A stretch of 64,000 bases of DNA from the NCBI RefSeq assembly GCF_900114015.1, contig NZ_FORN01000010.1, forward strand, positions 1 to 64,000, given 5' to 3'. The translations under genes were made by a program, and so were the position numbers. The stretch is from Caulobacter sp. UNC279MFTsu5.1 (lineage in GTDB: Bacteria; Pseudomonadota; Alphaproteobacteria; Caulobacterales; Caulobacteraceae). Shown in pieces: positions 36,201 to 46,453 of the stretch. The notes under the pieces are model-generated. The model was not told where the DNA came from, did no database searches, and was given only the letters and a program-made list of their open reading frames with translations. Position 1 is the stretch's first letter, and each line of letters starts with the position of its first letter.

Positions 36201-36484
36201 AACTGCAGGGTCACCCGGGCCGAGCCGGTGTTGCTCTGCGAGGTCATCTCGGTGACGCCGGGGATCACCCCCAGCCGCCGCTCCAGCGGGGTGGCGACGC
36301 TGGAGGCCATGGTCTCGGGGCTGGCGCCCGACAGGTTGGCCGAGACCGAGATGGTCGGATAGTCCACCTGCGGCAGGGGCGAGACCGGCAGCACGAAGAA
36401 GGCCGTGATCCCGGCCAGGGCCAGGCCGATGGTCAACAGGACCGTGGCGACCGGCCGCCTGATGAAGGGCGCCGACAGGTTCAC
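33275..36484 (-). CDS. RND multidrug efflux permease (MdtC/MuxC type)
   Basis: 1069 aa HAE1-family proton-driven pump with 12 transmembrane spans and two large periplasmic loops. N-terminus [19 protein letters not shown], docking-domain motif [19 protein letters not shown], and TM4 proton-relay residues in [21 protein letters not shown] (both Asp present). It is paired with a second RND gene upstream, as in MdtBC/MuxBC, where two different pumps form a mixed trimer. Being second in the pair suggests the MdtC role. A Pro/Ala/Thr-rich stretch near 690-730 ([18 protein letters not shown]) is an unusual insertion in the second periplasmic loop. GTG start overlaps the upstream stop. Confidence 0.94.
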   Translation of the reverse strand: MNLSAPFIRRPVATVLLTIGLALAGITAFFVLPVSPLPQVDYPTISVSANLSGASPETMASSVATPLERRLGVIPGVTEMTSQSNTGSARVTLQFDLNRNIDGAAREVQAAINAARSDLPATLRSNPSYRKQNPSDAPVIILALTSDTKTPGQIYDAVSNIVAQRLSQVTGVGDVEIGGGSLPAVRVSANPFLLNKYGVSLEDVRAAVQSTNANRPKGQVEGAGQRFQIYTSPGGRKAADYAGLVVAWRGDAPVRLMDVAEVTDSVADTRTLGLFNGKPAIIILVTRQPGANIIQTVDSVRATLPELRAQLPGDINVAVASDSTNSIRASLHEIEVTLLISIVLVVLVVSAFLRSARATFIPAAATIVSLLGTFGVMYLLGFSLNNLSLMAITVATGFVVDDAIVVLENTARHIEKGMDRFQAALLGAREVGFTVLSISISLVAVFIPLLFMGGQVGRLFREFAVTLSAAVMISLVISLTTTPMMCAYLLWPPKAGREPGRIARWFEAGFDRIHRTYEYSLDWALAAKPLVLLILVVVIAMTAWLYVAVPKGFFPQQDSGQIQAGLRADQSVSFHVMQAKLRQVVDIIRKDPAVDTVVGFTGGARAGGGFMFVNLKPLGDGPDDRKEKGSAVINRLRPQLQRVTGISVFLNPVQDVRMGGRQSNSTYQYTLTSDSSDALKAWAPKLAEAMKARSDVMTDVDSDQSENGVETFVTIDRDSASRMGVTPRAVDNALYDAFGQRQVATIYEDINQYAVILEWDRRFSQGPEALNDVYVPTSAGGAAAARSTSGAAVNPALRDASTGSALNTAQTPMAPLTAISSVAQAATPTSINHQNGELATTISFNLADGVSLSDAQAAIKQAEADIALPTNVRGSFQGSARGAQDQNRQQPFLVAAAIVAIYIVLGILYESYVHPLTVLSTLPAAGVGAMLALLIFKMEFSVIALIGVFLLLGIVKKNAILIIDFALEAQRSRGLSAVEAVREASLLRFRPILMTTLAAALGALPLAIGFGEGAELRRPLGITIIGGLIASQLLTLITTPVVYVYLDRLRGKRRDERYLAHMPSAPEPV

Positions 36485-39400
36485 GACGGCGCTCCCGGGA
36501 TCGGATCCGGTTCCAGGCGGTCTAGCGCGACGTGGTCGTCATGCTCGCGGCGCAGGCCCTTGTCGGCCGGCGCGAAGCGGTCGAAGGCCAGGTAGATCAC
36601 CGGGGTGGTGAACATGGTCAGCAGCTGGCTGACCAGCAGGCCGCCGAAGATGGCGATGCCCAGCGGCCGGCGCAGCTCGCCGCCCTCGCCGAAGCTCAGC
36701 ATCAGCGGGACGGCCGCGAACAGGGCCGCCAGGGTCGTCATCAGGATCGGGCGGAAGCGCAGGATGGCGGCCTGGAAGATGGCGTCGCGCGGGCTCTTGC
36801 CCTGGTTGCGCTGCGCGTCGATCGCGAAGTCGATCATCATGATCGCGTTCTTCTTGACGATGCCGATCAGCAGGATGATGCCGATGATGCCGATCACGCC
36901 CAGGTCGTTGCCGGTGATCCACAGGGCCAGCAGCGCCCCCACCCCCGCCGACGGCAGGGTCGACAGGATGGTCAGCGGGTGGATGTAGCTCTCGTAGAGC
37001 ACGCCCAGCACGATGTAGACGCAGACCACCGCCGCCAGGATCAGCCACAGCTGGTTGCTGAGCGAGTTCTCGTAGGCCCCGGCCGCCCCCAGGAAGGTAT
37101 GGGTGACCGCCGTCGGCATGCCGATGTCCTTCATCGCCGCGCGGATGTCGTCGACCGCCTTGCCCAGCGAGACGCCCGGCGCGGTGTCGAAGCCGATCGT
37201 GGTGGCCGGGAACTGGGCGACGTGGGTCACCTGCAGCGGGGCGGTCTGCTCCTTGATGGTCGAGATCGCCGACAGCGGCGTGGGGCTGCCGCCCCCGGTC
37301 TTCAGGTTCAGCAGGCCCAGCGACTGCGGCGCGGTCAGCAGGCCGGGCTTGGCCTCCAGGATCACCCGGTACTGGTTGGTCTCGGTGAAGATGGTCGAGA
37401 CGATCCGCTGGCCGAAGGCGCTGTAGAGGGCGTCGTCGATATCCGACGCCGTGATGGAAAGCCGCGCGGCGGTGTCGCGGTCGATGTCGACATAGGCCGC
37501 CGCCCCGGTGGCGCTGGCGTCGCTATAGACGTTGCGCACCGACTTCACGCTGGCCAGCCGCTCGGCCAGCTTGCCAGCCCATTCCTTGACCGTGGCGGTG
37601 TCCGAGCTTTCCAGCGACAGGCGGTAGAGGGTCGGGCCGGTCTCGGCGTCGATGGTCAGGTCCTGGGTGGGCTGCAGATAGAGGTGTACGCCCGGCACAG
37701 CGGCCGCGCGGTCGCGCAGTCGCTGCATGATCTTCTCCTGCGAGCCTTTGCGATCGGCCCTCAGGTTGATCAGCATCTGGCCGGTGTGGAGCATGGCGTT
37801 GTTGGCGCCGTCGACGCCGATGAACGAGCTGAGGCTCTCCACCGCCGGGTCGTCGAGGATGGCCCTGGCCGCTTGCTGCTGCAGTCCGGCCATGCGGTCG
37901 TACGACACCGACTGCTCGACCTCGGTGCGGGCCTGCAGCTGGCCGGTGTCCTGGGTCGGGAACAGGCCCTTGGGGATGACCAGGTAGAGGAAGGCGGTCA
38001 GGGCGAAGGTGGCCACGGCGACGACCAGGGTGGCCTTCTGGCGCTCCAGCACCCAGGCCAGGCCCTTTTCGTACTGGCGCTCGACCCGTTCGAACACCGC
38101 CTGGGACTTCCGGGCGATCCGGCCCTGGTGCTCTTCGCCGGCCGGCTTCAGCCAGCGGGCCGACAGCATCGGGGTCAGGGTCAGGGAGACCACCGCCGAG
38201 ATCAGGATGGTGATCGCCAGGGTGATGGCGAACTCGCGGAACAGCCGCCCCACCACGTCGCCCATGAACAGCAGCGGAATCAGCACCGCGATCAGCGACA
38301 CGGTCAGCGAGATGATCGTGAAGCCGATCTCGCGCGCGCCCTGCAGGGCCGCCGCCATCGGCTTGACGCCCTTCTCCAGGTGCCGGCTGATGTTCTCGAT
38401 CATGACGATGGCGTCGTCGACCACGAAGCCGGTGGCGATGGTCAGAGCCATCAGGCTGAGGTTGTTCAGCGAGAAGCCTAGCAGATACATCACCCCGCAC
38501 GAGCCGATCAGCGAGATCGGCACGGCCAGGCCGGCGATCAGGGTGGCGCGCAGGCTGTGCAGGAAGAAGAAGATCACCACCACGACCATCACCACGGCCA
38601 GCAGCAGTTCCATCTCCACGTGGTGGACCGAGCCGCGGATGCCGGTGGTGCGGTCAGCCAGCACCTTGACTTCCAGGCTGGCCGGCAGGCCCGCCTCCAG
38701 CTCCGGCAGCTTGGCCTTGATGGCGTCGACGGTCTTGATGACGTTGGCGCCGGGCTGGCGCTGGACGTTGACGATGATCGCCGGGGTCTCGTTGGCCCAT
38801 GCTCCAAGGCGGGTGTTCTCGGCGCTCTGCACCACCTGGGCGATGTCGCGCAAGCGGATCGGGGCGTTGTCCTTGTAGGCGACGATCAGGTTCGAATAGT
38901 CGGCGACGGTCAGCAGCTGGTCGTTGGCGTTGATCGTGTAGGCGCGGGTGGGCCCGTCGAAGCTGCCCTTGGCGCTGTTGGCGTTGGCGCTGCTGATCGC
39001 GCTCTGCACATTGGCCAGGGTGACGCCGTAGCTGGCCATGGCCTGGGTGTCGGCCTGGATGCGGATGGCCGGGCGCTGGCCACCGCTGAGGGTGACCAGG
39101 CCCACGCCTGACACCTGGCTGACCTTCTGAGCCAGGCGGGTGTTGACCAGGTTCTGCACCTCGGTCAGCGGCAGGGTGTCGGAGGTCACCGCCAGGGTCA
39201 GGACCGGGGCGTCGGCCGGATTGACCTTGGCGTAGACCGGCGGGGCCGGCAGATCGGCCGGCAGCAGGCTGTTGGCCCCGTTGATCGCCGCCTGCACCTC
39301 CTGCTCGGCGACGTCGAGCCCTTCGCCCAGATTGAACTGCAGGGTGATGACCGAGGCCCCGGCCGTGCTGACCGAGCTCATCCGCGCCAGGCCCGCCATC

Positions 39401-39618
39401 TCGCCCAGCTGGCGCTCCAGCGGCGCGGTGACGGTCTGGCTCATCACCTCGGGGCTGGCCCCGGGATAGAGGGTCTGGATCTGGATCGTCGGATAGTCGA
39501 CTTGCGGCAGGGCCGACAGTGGCAGCAGCCGGAAGCCGACCAGACCGGCCAGGACGATGGCCGCCATGAACAGCGCCGTGGCGACCGGCCGCTGGATGAA
39601 GGGGCGCGAGGGGTTCAT
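36481..39618 (-). CDS. RND multidrug efflux permease (MdtB/MuxB type)
   Basis: 1045 aa HAE1-family pump. [19 protein letters not shown] in TM1, [19 protein letters not shown] in the porter domain and TM4 [18 protein letters not shown] with both proton-relay Asp residues. Twelve membrane spans. The ATG at 39618 is 8 bp after the adaptor stop; the frame upstream of it is antisense noise. With the following RND gene it should form the heteromeric inner-membrane part of an MdtABC/MuxABC system exporting drugs, bile-salt-like compounds or flavonoids; the substrate is unknown. Confidence 0.94.
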   Translation of the reverse strand: MNPSRPFIQRPVATALFMAAIVLAGLVGFRLLPLSALPQVDYPTIQIQTLYPGASPEVMSQTVTAPLERQLGEMAGLARMSSVSTAGASVITLQFNLGEGLDVAEQEVQAAINGANSLLPADLPAPPVYAKVNPADAPVLTLAVTSDTLPLTEVQNLVNTRLAQKVSQVSGVGLVTLSGGQRPAIRIQADTQAMASYGVTLANVQSAISSANANSAKGSFDGPTRAYTINANDQLLTVADYSNLIVAYKDNAPIRLRDIAQVVQSAENTRLGAWANETPAIIVNVQRQPGANVIKTVDAIKAKLPELEAGLPASLEVKVLADRTTGIRGSVHHVEMELLLAVVMVVVVIFFFLHSLRATLIAGLAVPISLIGSCGVMYLLGFSLNNLSLMALTIATGFVVDDAIVMIENISRHLEKGVKPMAAALQGAREIGFTIISLTVSLIAVLIPLLFMGDVVGRLFREFAITLAITILISAVVSLTLTPMLSARWLKPAGEEHQGRIARKSQAVFERVERQYEKGLAWVLERQKATLVVAVATFALTAFLYLVIPKGLFPTQDTGQLQARTEVEQSVSYDRMAGLQQQAARAILDDPAVESLSSFIGVDGANNAMLHTGQMLINLRADRKGSQEKIMQRLRDRAAAVPGVHLYLQPTQDLTIDAETGPTLYRLSLESSDTATVKEWAGKLAERLASVKSVRNVYSDASATGAAAYVDIDRDTAARLSITASDIDDALYSAFGQRIVSTIFTETNQYRVILEAKPGLLTAPQSLGLLNLKTGGGSPTPLSAISTIKEQTAPLQVTHVAQFPATTIGFDTAPGVSLGKAVDDIRAAMKDIGMPTAVTHTFLGAAGAYENSLSNQLWLILAAVVCVYIVLGVLYESYIHPLTILSTLPSAGVGALLALWITGNDLGVIGIIGIILLIGIVKKNAIMMIDFAIDAQRNQGKSPRDAIFQAAILRFRPILMTTLAALFAAVPLMLSFGEGGELRRPLGIAIFGGLLVSQLLTMFTTPVIYLAFDRFAPADKGLRREHDDHVALDRLEPDPIPGAPS

Positions 39619-39626
39619 GCGCCGGC

Positions 39627-40943
39627 CTATTGCGCCTGTTGCTGACGGCGGCGGCGATGCTCGCCGCCCTGCCCCTGGCCGCCCTCGCCCCGCTTGCCGG
39701 CCCACTTGCCCTTGCCCTGCCCGCCATGGCCGGCGGCCTGGCCCGGCAGCTGGACCTTGCCGCCCTCGCGCAGGCGGTCGCCGCCCTCGGTGATCACCTT
39801 CTCGCCGACCTGCAATCCGCTGGTCAGCGACACCTGCGATGTGGTCGAGGGGCCGGCGACGACCTTGCGCTTGTGCACCGTCTGGCCCTCGCCCAGCACC
39901 CAGACGAAGGCGCCGTCGGTGCTCTGGCGCAACGCCGTGGCCGGCACGACCACCGCGTTGCGGATGGTGTCCAGCTCCAGGCGGATATTGACGAACTGGC
40001 TGGGGAACAGGGTCCCGCCGGCGTTGGGGAACCGGGCCTTGGCCTTGACCGTGCCGGTGCCCACGTCGACGACGTTGTCGAGGGTCGAGAAGGTTCCCGT
40101 GTCGAGAGTCGTGGTCCGCGTGCGGTCCAGGGCGATGACCGGCAGCGTCGCGCCGCTGTCAGCCCGCGCGCCGATGCGCGGCACGTCGTCCTGCGGGACC
40201 GTGAACTCGACGTCGATCGGCGAGACGGTGGTGATCACCGCCACCCCGCTGGCGTCGCCCGCGCCGACATAGTTGCCGACGTCGACGACCCGCAGGCCGA
40301 CCCGGCCGCTGACCGGGGCGACGATGCGGGCGTAGCCGACGTTCAGACGAGCGGTGCCGACGGCGGCTCTGTCGGCCATCACCGTGCCCTGCAGCTGCTT
40401 GACGGTCGCGGCCTGGGTGTCGACGTCCTGACGGGCGATGGAGTCCTGGGCCAGCAGCGTCTGGTAGCGCGCCAGGGTGACCTGGGCGCTGGCCAGCTGG
40501 GCCTCGTCGCGGGTCAGATTGCCCTGGGCCTGCATCAGGTTCATCTGAAACTGGCGCGGATCGATCTGCACCAGCGGCTGGCCGGCCCGGACCATCTGGC
40601 CTTCCTTGAACAGGACCTGGGTGATCACGCCCGCCACCTGCGGCCGGACGGTGACCGTCGCCGCCGGGGTCACCGTGCCCAGGGCCTCGATCACCACCGG
40701 CAGGTCGGCCTGGGTCGCGGTCGCGATCGCCACGGTGCTGGCCGGACCGCCACGCCGCCCCCCGCCGAAACCGCCGCCGAAGCCTCCGCCAGGGCCGCCC
40801 GCCCCGCCGCCCTCGCCCTTGGGCGCGTGCATCAGGCTCCAGGCCAGCCACACCACGCCGGCCAGGACCGCCAAGGCGATCGCGCCGCCGATGATTTGCG
40901 CCTTGCGGCTGACAGGGCGGATCGGTCGGCGGGGTTCGGTCAT
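39627..40943 (-). CDS. RND efflux periplasmic adaptor subunit (MdtA/MuxA type)
   Basis: 438 aa membrane fusion protein. One N-terminal transmembrane anchor (about 18-36), then a glycine-rich linker of about 24 residues (near 43-66). The lipoyl/hairpin/beta-barrel core follows: [20 protein letters not shown], a coiled-coil hairpin (about 130-200), then [19 protein letters not shown] and [20 protein letters not shown]. The C-terminal 40 residues are an unusual Gly/Gln/Arg/Lys-rich tail ending RRRRQQQAQ. It links the pumps to the outer channel. First gene of the operon; the gap upstream (40944-41155) holds its promoter and no gene. Confidence 0.94.
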   Translation of the reverse strand: MTEPRRPIRPVSRKAQIIGGAIALAVLAGVVWLAWSLMHAPKGEGGGAGGPGGGFGGGFGGGRRGGPASTVAIATATQADLPVVIEALGTVTPAATVTVRPQVAGVITQVLFKEGQMVRAGQPLVQIDPRQFQMNLMQAQGNLTRDEAQLASAQVTLARYQTLLAQDSIARQDVDTQAATVKQLQGTVMADRAAVGTARLNVGYARIVAPVSGRVGLRVVDVGNYVGAGDASGVAVITTVSPIDVEFTVPQDDVPRIGARADSGATLPVIALDRTRTTTLDTGTFSTLDNVVDVGTGTVKAKARFPNAGGTLFPSQFVNIRLELDTIRNAVVVPATALRQSTDGAFVWVLGEGQTVHKRKVVAGPSTTSQVSLTSGLQVGEKVITEGGDRLREGGKVQLPGQAAGHGGQGKGKWAGKRGEGGQGQGGEHRRRRQQQAQ

Positions 40944-41155
40944 CGAGGTCTCGGGCGCGCAGGGCTAGGAGAGCGGACAAACGCTGCCGTGTCCGAAGCA
41001 TCAAACGCCACGATGGCGAAACGGATGCCCGAAGCCGCATTCGCGGTTGCTCGCAGCCTTAGTTGCCCGGCCACGTTGCCGGCGCATTTCAAGGTCGAAA
41101 CCTGCCGCGCCGCATCTTCGCCGCCAATGGACGGCCTCGGCGATCGCGCCGACGG

Positions 41156-41512
41156 CTAGGCGCCGTTCAGCCGCCAGGCGAAGCGCGTGGCGATGGTCAC
41201 CGCGCCTTCCTTGCCGCCGGCCGGCCCGTCCAGCGCCTCGCTCTCGATGAACTGCAGGCCGGCTTCCTTCTGGGACCGCCAGACCACGCGCGTCAGGTGG
41301 ATCCGCTTGGCGATCGAATCCACCAGGAAGATCCCTTCCTCGGGCAGGCCCATGTCGGCCAGCGAGATCCGGGCCCCGCCGTCGGCGATGTCGATCAGCG
41401 AGCACTTCCAGGCCTTGCGGCCGTCGACCAGATAGGCCTTGCGCCGGGTTGGCGTGCGGGGGTGGGCCCGCTGATCGAGACCGCGTGATCCGTATTCGAC
41501 ATCTGATCGCAT
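41156..41512 (-). CDS. PilZ domain protein
   Basis: 118 aa single-domain PilZ protein, a possible cyclic-di-GMP receptor. The c-di-GMP motifs appear as an Arg cluster RTPTRRKAYL (about 19-28) and DIADGGARI (about 41-49), matching RxxxR...(D/N)xSxxG with Ala for Ser. LADMGLPEEGIFLVDSI, TRVVWRSQKEAGLQFI and a C-terminal Arg/Trp complete the fold. The Ser-to-Ala change may weaken binding. Single gene upstream of the efflux operon, same strand, unrelated in function as far as can be seen. Confidence 0.85.
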   Translation of the reverse strand: MRSDVEYGSRGLDQRAHPRTPTRRKAYLVDGRKAWKCSLIDIADGGARISLADMGLPEEGIFLVDSIAKRIHLTRVVWRSQKEAGLQFIESEALDGPAGGKEGAVTIATRFAWRLNGA

Positions 41513-41565
41513 GGCGCGACCTTAGCGCGACACGGTTAACGGATGGCGCCGCTTGCGGTGGCGCT

Positions 41566-42306
<741 letters not shown>

Positions 42307-43524
42307 CTAACTGGCCCGCCGAAGCGGAAGGCAGGCCGGACCGATCGGGTCGAAGGCCTTGTAGGTGAGGATGAACTCCTGGTGGCCCAGGGCCTCGGAG
42401 ACCGTGCGCTGGCCGCCCGCCACGGCCAGGACCAGGTCGTGGATCTCGGCCCCGACCTCGTCCAGGGTCCCACGCCCTTCCATGATGCGGCCGGCGTCGA
42501 CGTCCATGTCGCCGCTCAGCTTGCGATAGGTCTCGGGATTGGCGCAGATCTTGATGACCGGCGAGATCGCCGAGCCGACCACCGAGCCGCGCCCGGTGGT
42601 GAACAGGGTGATGTGGGCGCCGCAGGCGATCAGCTCGACGATCTCGGCGTTGTCGGAGATGTTGGGAAAACCGAACCGCACCTCGCCGTCCGGCACCACG
42701 TCCAGTAGGTAGAGCCCGCCGCTGGGCGGCAGGTCGCCGGGCTTGAGGATGCCGACGATGGGCGCCGAGCCGGACTTGGAATAGGCCCCCATCGACTTTT
42801 CTTCCTGGGTGGTCAGCCCGCCCTCGGCGTTGCCCGGCGCGAAGCTGCCGTAGCCCATGACGGTGTAGTAGGCCTCGGCCTTCTGGACGCTGCGCTCCAG
42901 CTCCAGGCCCAGCTCCGGCGTGATCGCCCGGCTGGCCATGATCGTCTCGCAGCCGACCAGTTCGCCCGTTTCCTCGAAGACGCAGGCCGCGCCCGCGGCG
43001 CCCAGGCGGTCGAACACCCGCCCGACAGCCGGGTTGGCGGTGATGCCGCTGGTGCCGTCCGAGCCGCCGCAGATGGTGCCGATCACCAGCTCGGAGATCG
43101 CCATGGGCGCCCGCGGCGTCTGGCCGGCGACGGTCCGCAGGCGGGCGACCGCCTCCAGCCCCTTGGCGATCGTGCTGGCGGTGCCGCCGTTCTCCTGGAT
43201 AACCAGGGTCTCGACCGGCCGCCCGCTGGCCTCGATGGTCGCGCGCAGCTGTTCGCGGTTGAAGCTCTCGCAGCCCAGCGAGACCAGCAGCACGCCGCCG
43301 ACGTTCGGGTGGGTCGTGATCGCCTGCATGACCTTCAGCGCGTAGGCGTTGGGATAGCAGCCTGGAAAGCCGATCAGGTGGACCTCGGTGTCGTCGCTCC
43401 GGGTCACGATCGCCCGGGCGACGTGGTGGGCGCACTCGACCAGATAGGCGACGGCCACGACGTTGCGGATCCCCTTGCGGCCGTCGGCCCGCAAATAGCC
43501 GCTCAGCGCGTGCGACATGGTCAT
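42307..43524 (-). CDS. UxaA-family hydrolyase, large (C-terminal) subunit; probable L-fuconate dehydratase
   Basis: 405 aa catalytic part of the altronate/galactarate dehydratase family. Typical signatures: GYLRADGRKGIRNVVAV at the start, HLIGFPGCYPNAYA, CESFNREQL, IQENGGTAS, CGGSDGTSGITANPAVG and TTGRGSVVGSAISPVIKICANP. These include the Cys and Asp/Glu residues thought to hold the iron site. Its small SAF-domain partner is a separate overlapping gene (ATGA). In this fucose operon it is the only dehydratase, so it probably converts L-fuconate to 2-keto-3-deoxy-L-fuconate in place of the enolase-superfamily FucD. Family firm, substrate inferred. Confidence 0.88.
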   Translation of the reverse strand: MTMSHALSGYLRADGRKGIRNVVAVAYLVECAHHVARAIVTRSDDTEVHLIGFPGCYPNAYALKVMQAITTHPNVGGVLLVSLGCESFNREQLRATIEASGRPVETLVIQENGGTASTIAKGLEAVARLRTVAGQTPRAPMAISELVIGTICGGSDGTSGITANPAVGRVFDRLGAAGAACVFEETGELVGCETIMASRAITPELGLELERSVQKAEAYYTVMGYGSFAPGNAEGGLTTQEEKSMGAYSKSGSAPIVGILKPGDLPPSGGLYLLDVVPDGEVRFGFPNISDNAEIVELIACGAHITLFTTGRGSVVGSAISPVIKICANPETYRKLSGDMDVDAGRIMEGRGTLDEVGAEIHDLVLAVAGGQRTVSEALGHQEFILTYKAFDPIGPACLPLRRAS

Positions 43525-43817
43525 GATCCCTTCGCGCCCGTCGCCTGCCGGGTGTGGCTGGCGATGTAGTCGCTCCTCATATTGTGCAGATGGACGTGGC
43601 CGCCAGCGGCGACCGGAGCGGTGATCGAGCCGATCGGCGCGCCGTACTTGAGCACCTTGTCGCCGACCGCGAGGGCGTGGCGGGCCAGCTTGTGGCCGAC
43701 AGCGACGTCCGAGATGACCGTCACGGCCTGGCCGTCGATCGTCACGGCCTGGCCGGCGTGCACGGGGGCGCTGAGCACCAGCACGTTGTCGTCGGGATGC
43801 AGCAGGATCGCGCTCAT
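43521..43817 (-). CDS. UxaA-family hydrolyase, small SAF-domain subunit
   Basis: 98 aa. Matches the N-terminal SAF domain of altronate dehydratase: LLHPDDNVLVLSAPVHAGQ, then VGHKLARHALAVGDKVLKYGAPIG, and HVHLHNMRSDY near the end, where the HxHN motif is thought to contribute to the active site. In E. coli UxaA the two parts are one polypeptide; here they are separate genes with four-base overlaps on both sides (ATGA with the reductase stop and with the large subunit start). It should form a complex with the large subunit. Confidence 0.88.
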   Translation of the reverse strand: MSAILLHPDDNVLVLSAPVHAGQAVTIDGQAVTVISDVAVGHKLARHALAVGDKVLKYGAPIGSITAPVAAGGHVHLHNMRSDYIASHTRQATGAKGS

Positions 43818-44854
43818 CGGGTCGTCCTGGGCGTCGGCGCGTCCGTGTGCAGCAGGTCCTCGGCGCGAAGATCGTCCCACAGCGCGTCGGGAATGGGGTG
43901 CGCCGCCCACACCAGGGCCTGGCGCACCTGGGCGGGGCTGGACATGCCGGGAATGACGCTGACGACCTGCGAGTGGGCCAGCGGGAATTGCAGGGCGGCG
44001 GCGGCCAGCGGCGTGGCGTGCGCCAGGCAGACCGCCTCCAGCCGGTGGACGCGATCAAGGATCTCGGCCGAGGCCGGGCCGTAATTGTAGTGGGCGCCGG
44101 GCTTGACGCCCTCGACCAGGACCCCCGAATTGAACGGGCCGCCCACGATGATCGACACGTCGCGGGCCGCGCAGCGCGGCAGGAAGCGGTCCAGCGCCGT
44201 CTGCTCCAGCAGGGTGTAGCGGCCGGCCAGCAGGAAGACGTCGAAGTCGCCCTCGTCCAGCGCCGCGTCGCAGATCTCCCACTCGTTGACGCCCAGGCCG
44301 ATGGCGCCGACGGCGCCGCCGTCGCGCAGACCGCGCATCGCCTTGTAGCCGCCCTCGAAGAATTCGCGCCGCCGCGCGGCGTCGTCGGCGCCGTGGGTCA
44401 CCGCCCCCAGATCGTGGGCCAGCAGCACATCGACATAGTCGCGTCCCAGGCGGTCCAGGCTGGCTTCGAACGAGCGCATGACGCCGTCGTAGGAGTAGTC
44501 GAACACCGGCTCGAACGGCGCGGCGCCGACGAAGCCGTGGCGTTCGGCCGCCGGGTCCGCTTCCGGCGCCGGGCGCAGCAGCCGGCCCACCTTGGTGGAG
44601 ATCTTGACGTTCGCCGGCAGAGCCGCGCCCAGACGGGTCTCGCTGAGGCCGAAGCCGTAGTGCGGCGCCGTGTCGAAATAGGCGAGGCCGGCGGCCAGGG
44701 CCGCGTCGATCGTCTCGCGCGCGGCCGCGTCGCTCATGGCGGCGTAGAGGTTGCCCACCGCCGCGGCCCCGAAGCCCAGCGGCGGCAGGTTCAATCGGCC
44801 GCGGCGCTCCGCCCGGTCGCGAGGAGACGCCTGAGCGGCGTCGGTAAGGGTCAC
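43814..44854 (-). CDS. Aldo/keto reductase, probable L-fucose dehydrogenase
   Basis: 346 aa TIM-barrel oxidoreductase. The AKR tetrad is visible: Asp and Tyr in YFDTAPHYGFGLSE, Lys in ISTKVGRLL and His in LLAHDLG. The sequence falls in the L-fucose/D-arabinose dehydrogenase-pyridoxal 4-dehydrogenase branch (PLGFGAAAVGNLY, NSGVLVEG, AALQFPLAHSQVVSVIPG). Oxidises L-fucose to L-fuconolactone with NAD(P). The start is a GTG at 44854 overlapping the IclR stop (GTGA); the frame upstream is antisense to the regulator. Context next to lactonase and fucose permease supports the substrate. Confidence 0.88.
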   Translation of the reverse strand: MTLTDAAQASPRDRAERRGRLNLPPLGFGAAAVGNLYAAMSDAAARETIDAALAAGLAYFDTAPHYGFGLSETRLGAALPANVKISTKVGRLLRPAPEADPAAERHGFVGAAPFEPVFDYSYDGVMRSFEASLDRLGRDYVDVLLAHDLGAVTHGADDAARRREFFEGGYKAMRGLRDGGAVGAIGLGVNEWEICDAALDEGDFDVFLLAGRYTLLEQTALDRFLPRCAARDVSIIVGGPFNSGVLVEGVKPGAHYNYGPASAEILDRVHRLEAVCLAHATPLAAAALQFPLAHSQVVSVIPGMSSPAQVRQALVWAAHPIPDALWDDLRAEDLLHTDAPTPRTTR

Positions 44855-45621
44855 TGGAATTGGCCTCCAAGTTCCGCGGAAATCTCGTCGGCCGCCGCCC
44901 GCAGGGCGGCGATCGTGTCGGGCACGGGAATGGCCGTGGGCGTTTCGACATACGGTGAGGTCAGGGCCGCGGCGACGCCGTCCGGCCCGAAGATCGGCGC
45001 CGAGAGGTCGACCACCAGCCGGGTCACGCCGCTGGGCGCCTGGACGTACCGGTCGACCCGGGCCTGGTCGGCCCCGGCCTCGAACTTGGCCCAGACGCTC
45101 GGCGCGACGGTGGGTTCGAGGCGGGCGCGCCACTCGGCGCGAACGGTTTCAGGCTGGAAGGCGTAGAGCACCAGGCCCGAGGTCGCCTCGACGATGGCCC
45201 GATGATAGCCGACGCGCACCGAGAAGCCCTGGTTGCCCGGGGCCTCGATCCTGGCCACCACCACCATCTCGCCGGCGCTGGCCACCGCCAGGTGGCACGA
45301 CTGGCCGATCACCTCGGTCAGGCGCCGCATCACGGGCAGGGCCGCCTCCAGCACGCTCCTGGCCGGCGCCCGGGTCATGCCCAGCGAGAACAGCTTGTTG
45401 GTCAACACCAGGCCGTCGCCCTCCGGGGTGTTGGCCACATAGCCCCGGTGCTCCAGGACCTGGACCATCCGGAACAGCTCGCTGACCGAACGGTTCAGCG
45501 CCGCGGCGATCTGGACCATGCCCATGGGCGCGCCGCGCGCGGCCAGCAGTTCCAGCACATCCAGGCCCTTTTCGAGGGCCGGGGCGCGGTATTTGGCGGA
45601 GATTTCCTCGGGCTCGATCAT
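44851..45621 (-). CDS. IclR family transcriptional regulator
   Basis: 256 aa. N-terminal winged helix-turn-helix (about 15-75: ALEKGLDVLELLA, then MVQIAAALNRSVSELFRMVQVLEHRGYV) and a C-terminal GAF-like effector domain (about 85-250) with GQSCHLAVAS, ATSGLVLYAF and a late APIFGPDGVAAALTSPY. Encoded in the middle of the fucose operon, five bases after the lactonase stop and overlapping the dehydrogenase start, so it is probably autoregulated and controls the divergent 48.8-kb promoters in response to a pathway sugar acid. Confidence 0.92.
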   Translation of the reverse strand: MIEPEEISAKYRAPALEKGLDVLELLAARGAPMGMVQIAAALNRSVSELFRMVQVLEHRGYVANTPEGDGLVLTNKLFSLGMTRAPARSVLEAALPVMRRLTEVIGQSCHLAVASAGEMVVVARIEAPGNQGFSVRVGYHRAIVEATSGLVLYAFQPETVRAEWRARLEPTVAPSVWAKFEAGADQARVDRYVQAPSGVTRLVVDLSAPIFGPDGVAAALTSPYVETPTAIPVPDTIAALRAAADEISAELGGQFQ

Positions 45622-45625
45622 GGCC

Positions 45626-46453
45626 CTATATCCGATAGAAGCGGCGGCATGTCTCGCCGAACAGGGCCGCCTGGTCGGCCGGATCGCTCAGCCCGCTGAG
45701 GTTCCTGGCCAGGGGCAGCCAACCGCCATAGTCGCCCGCCAGGTTCAGCACCGGCCAGTCGCTGCCCCACATCAGGCGTTCGGGACCGAAGGCCGCCACC
45801 AGACGGGCGACATAGGGCGAAAGCGCTTCGCTCCCCTGCCCCGGCGCGGCTTCGGTCAGCAGGCCCGACAGCTTGCAGAACACCTGGGGCAGCGCCGCCA
45901 GGGCGTCGATCCCGCGCGCCCAGGCGCCGTCATGATCGCCGGCGGCGATCGGCGGCTTGGCGCCGTGGTCGATGACGATGGCCAGGTCCGGCCGGCGGCG
46001 CGCCAGGGCCAGCAGGTGCGGCAGGTGGCGGGTCAGGACCAGGGCGTCCAGGGACAGGCCGTGGGCGACCATGGCGTCCAGCGCCGGCTCCAGGCCCGGG
46101 GCGGCGATCCAGGCGTCGTCTTCGAGGCTCTGCAGCATCGGCCGCAGGCCGCGGAGCTTGGGATTGCGGCTCAGATCGGCGATCCGGGCCGGGGCGTCGG
46201 GGGCGGCGAGATCGGCCCAGCCCACCACGGCCAGCACCAGCGGCTCGTCGGCGGCGACCGCCAGCAGCCAGTCGGTGTCACGGTCGTCCGGCTGGGACTG
46301 CACCAGCACACAGCCCGTCAGGCCGAAGGGCGCCGCGACCGCCGCGAGGTCGGCGGGGCCGAAATCGCGGTGGATGGCCGCCAGGTCCGGCGTCGGCCAG
46401 GAAAAGCCGTTCTCGCCCACCCGCCAGAAGTGCTGGTGGGCGTCGATCAGCAC
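45626..46453 (-). CDS. Amidohydrolase-family L-fuconolactone hydrolase
   Basis: 275 aa TIM-barrel metal hydrolase of the Amidohydrolase_2/COG3618 group. The metal-binding start DAHQHFW, a later VIDHGAKPP and the catalytic WGSDWPV are intact; LRGLRPMLQSLEDDAW fits the lactonase subgroup that opens L-fuconolactone or L-rhamnonolactone. The start is a GTG at 46453, overlapping the alcohol dehydrogenase stop by 7 bp. In the pathway it follows the aldo/keto reductase. Substrate assigned by family and context. Confidence 0.9.
   Translation of the reverse strand: MLIDAHQHFWRVGENGFSWPTPDLAAIHRDFGPADLAAVAAPFGLTGCVLVQSQPDDRDTDWLLAVAADEPLVLAVVGWADLAAPDAPARIADLSRNPKLRGLRPMLQSLEDDAWIAAPGLEPALDAMVAHGLSLDALVLTRHLPHLLALARRRPDLAIVIDHGAKPPIAAGDHDGAWARGIDALAALPQVFCKLSGLLTEAAPGQGSEALSPYVARLVAAFGPERLMWGSDWPVLNLAGDYGGWLPLARNLSGLSDPADQAALFGETCRRFYRI

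Noticed and set aside
33302..36595. A 1097-codon plus-strand open frame
   Set aside because: Antisense to an intact RND pump gene; low-complexity Gln/Asp/Gly/His composition and no recognisable motif.
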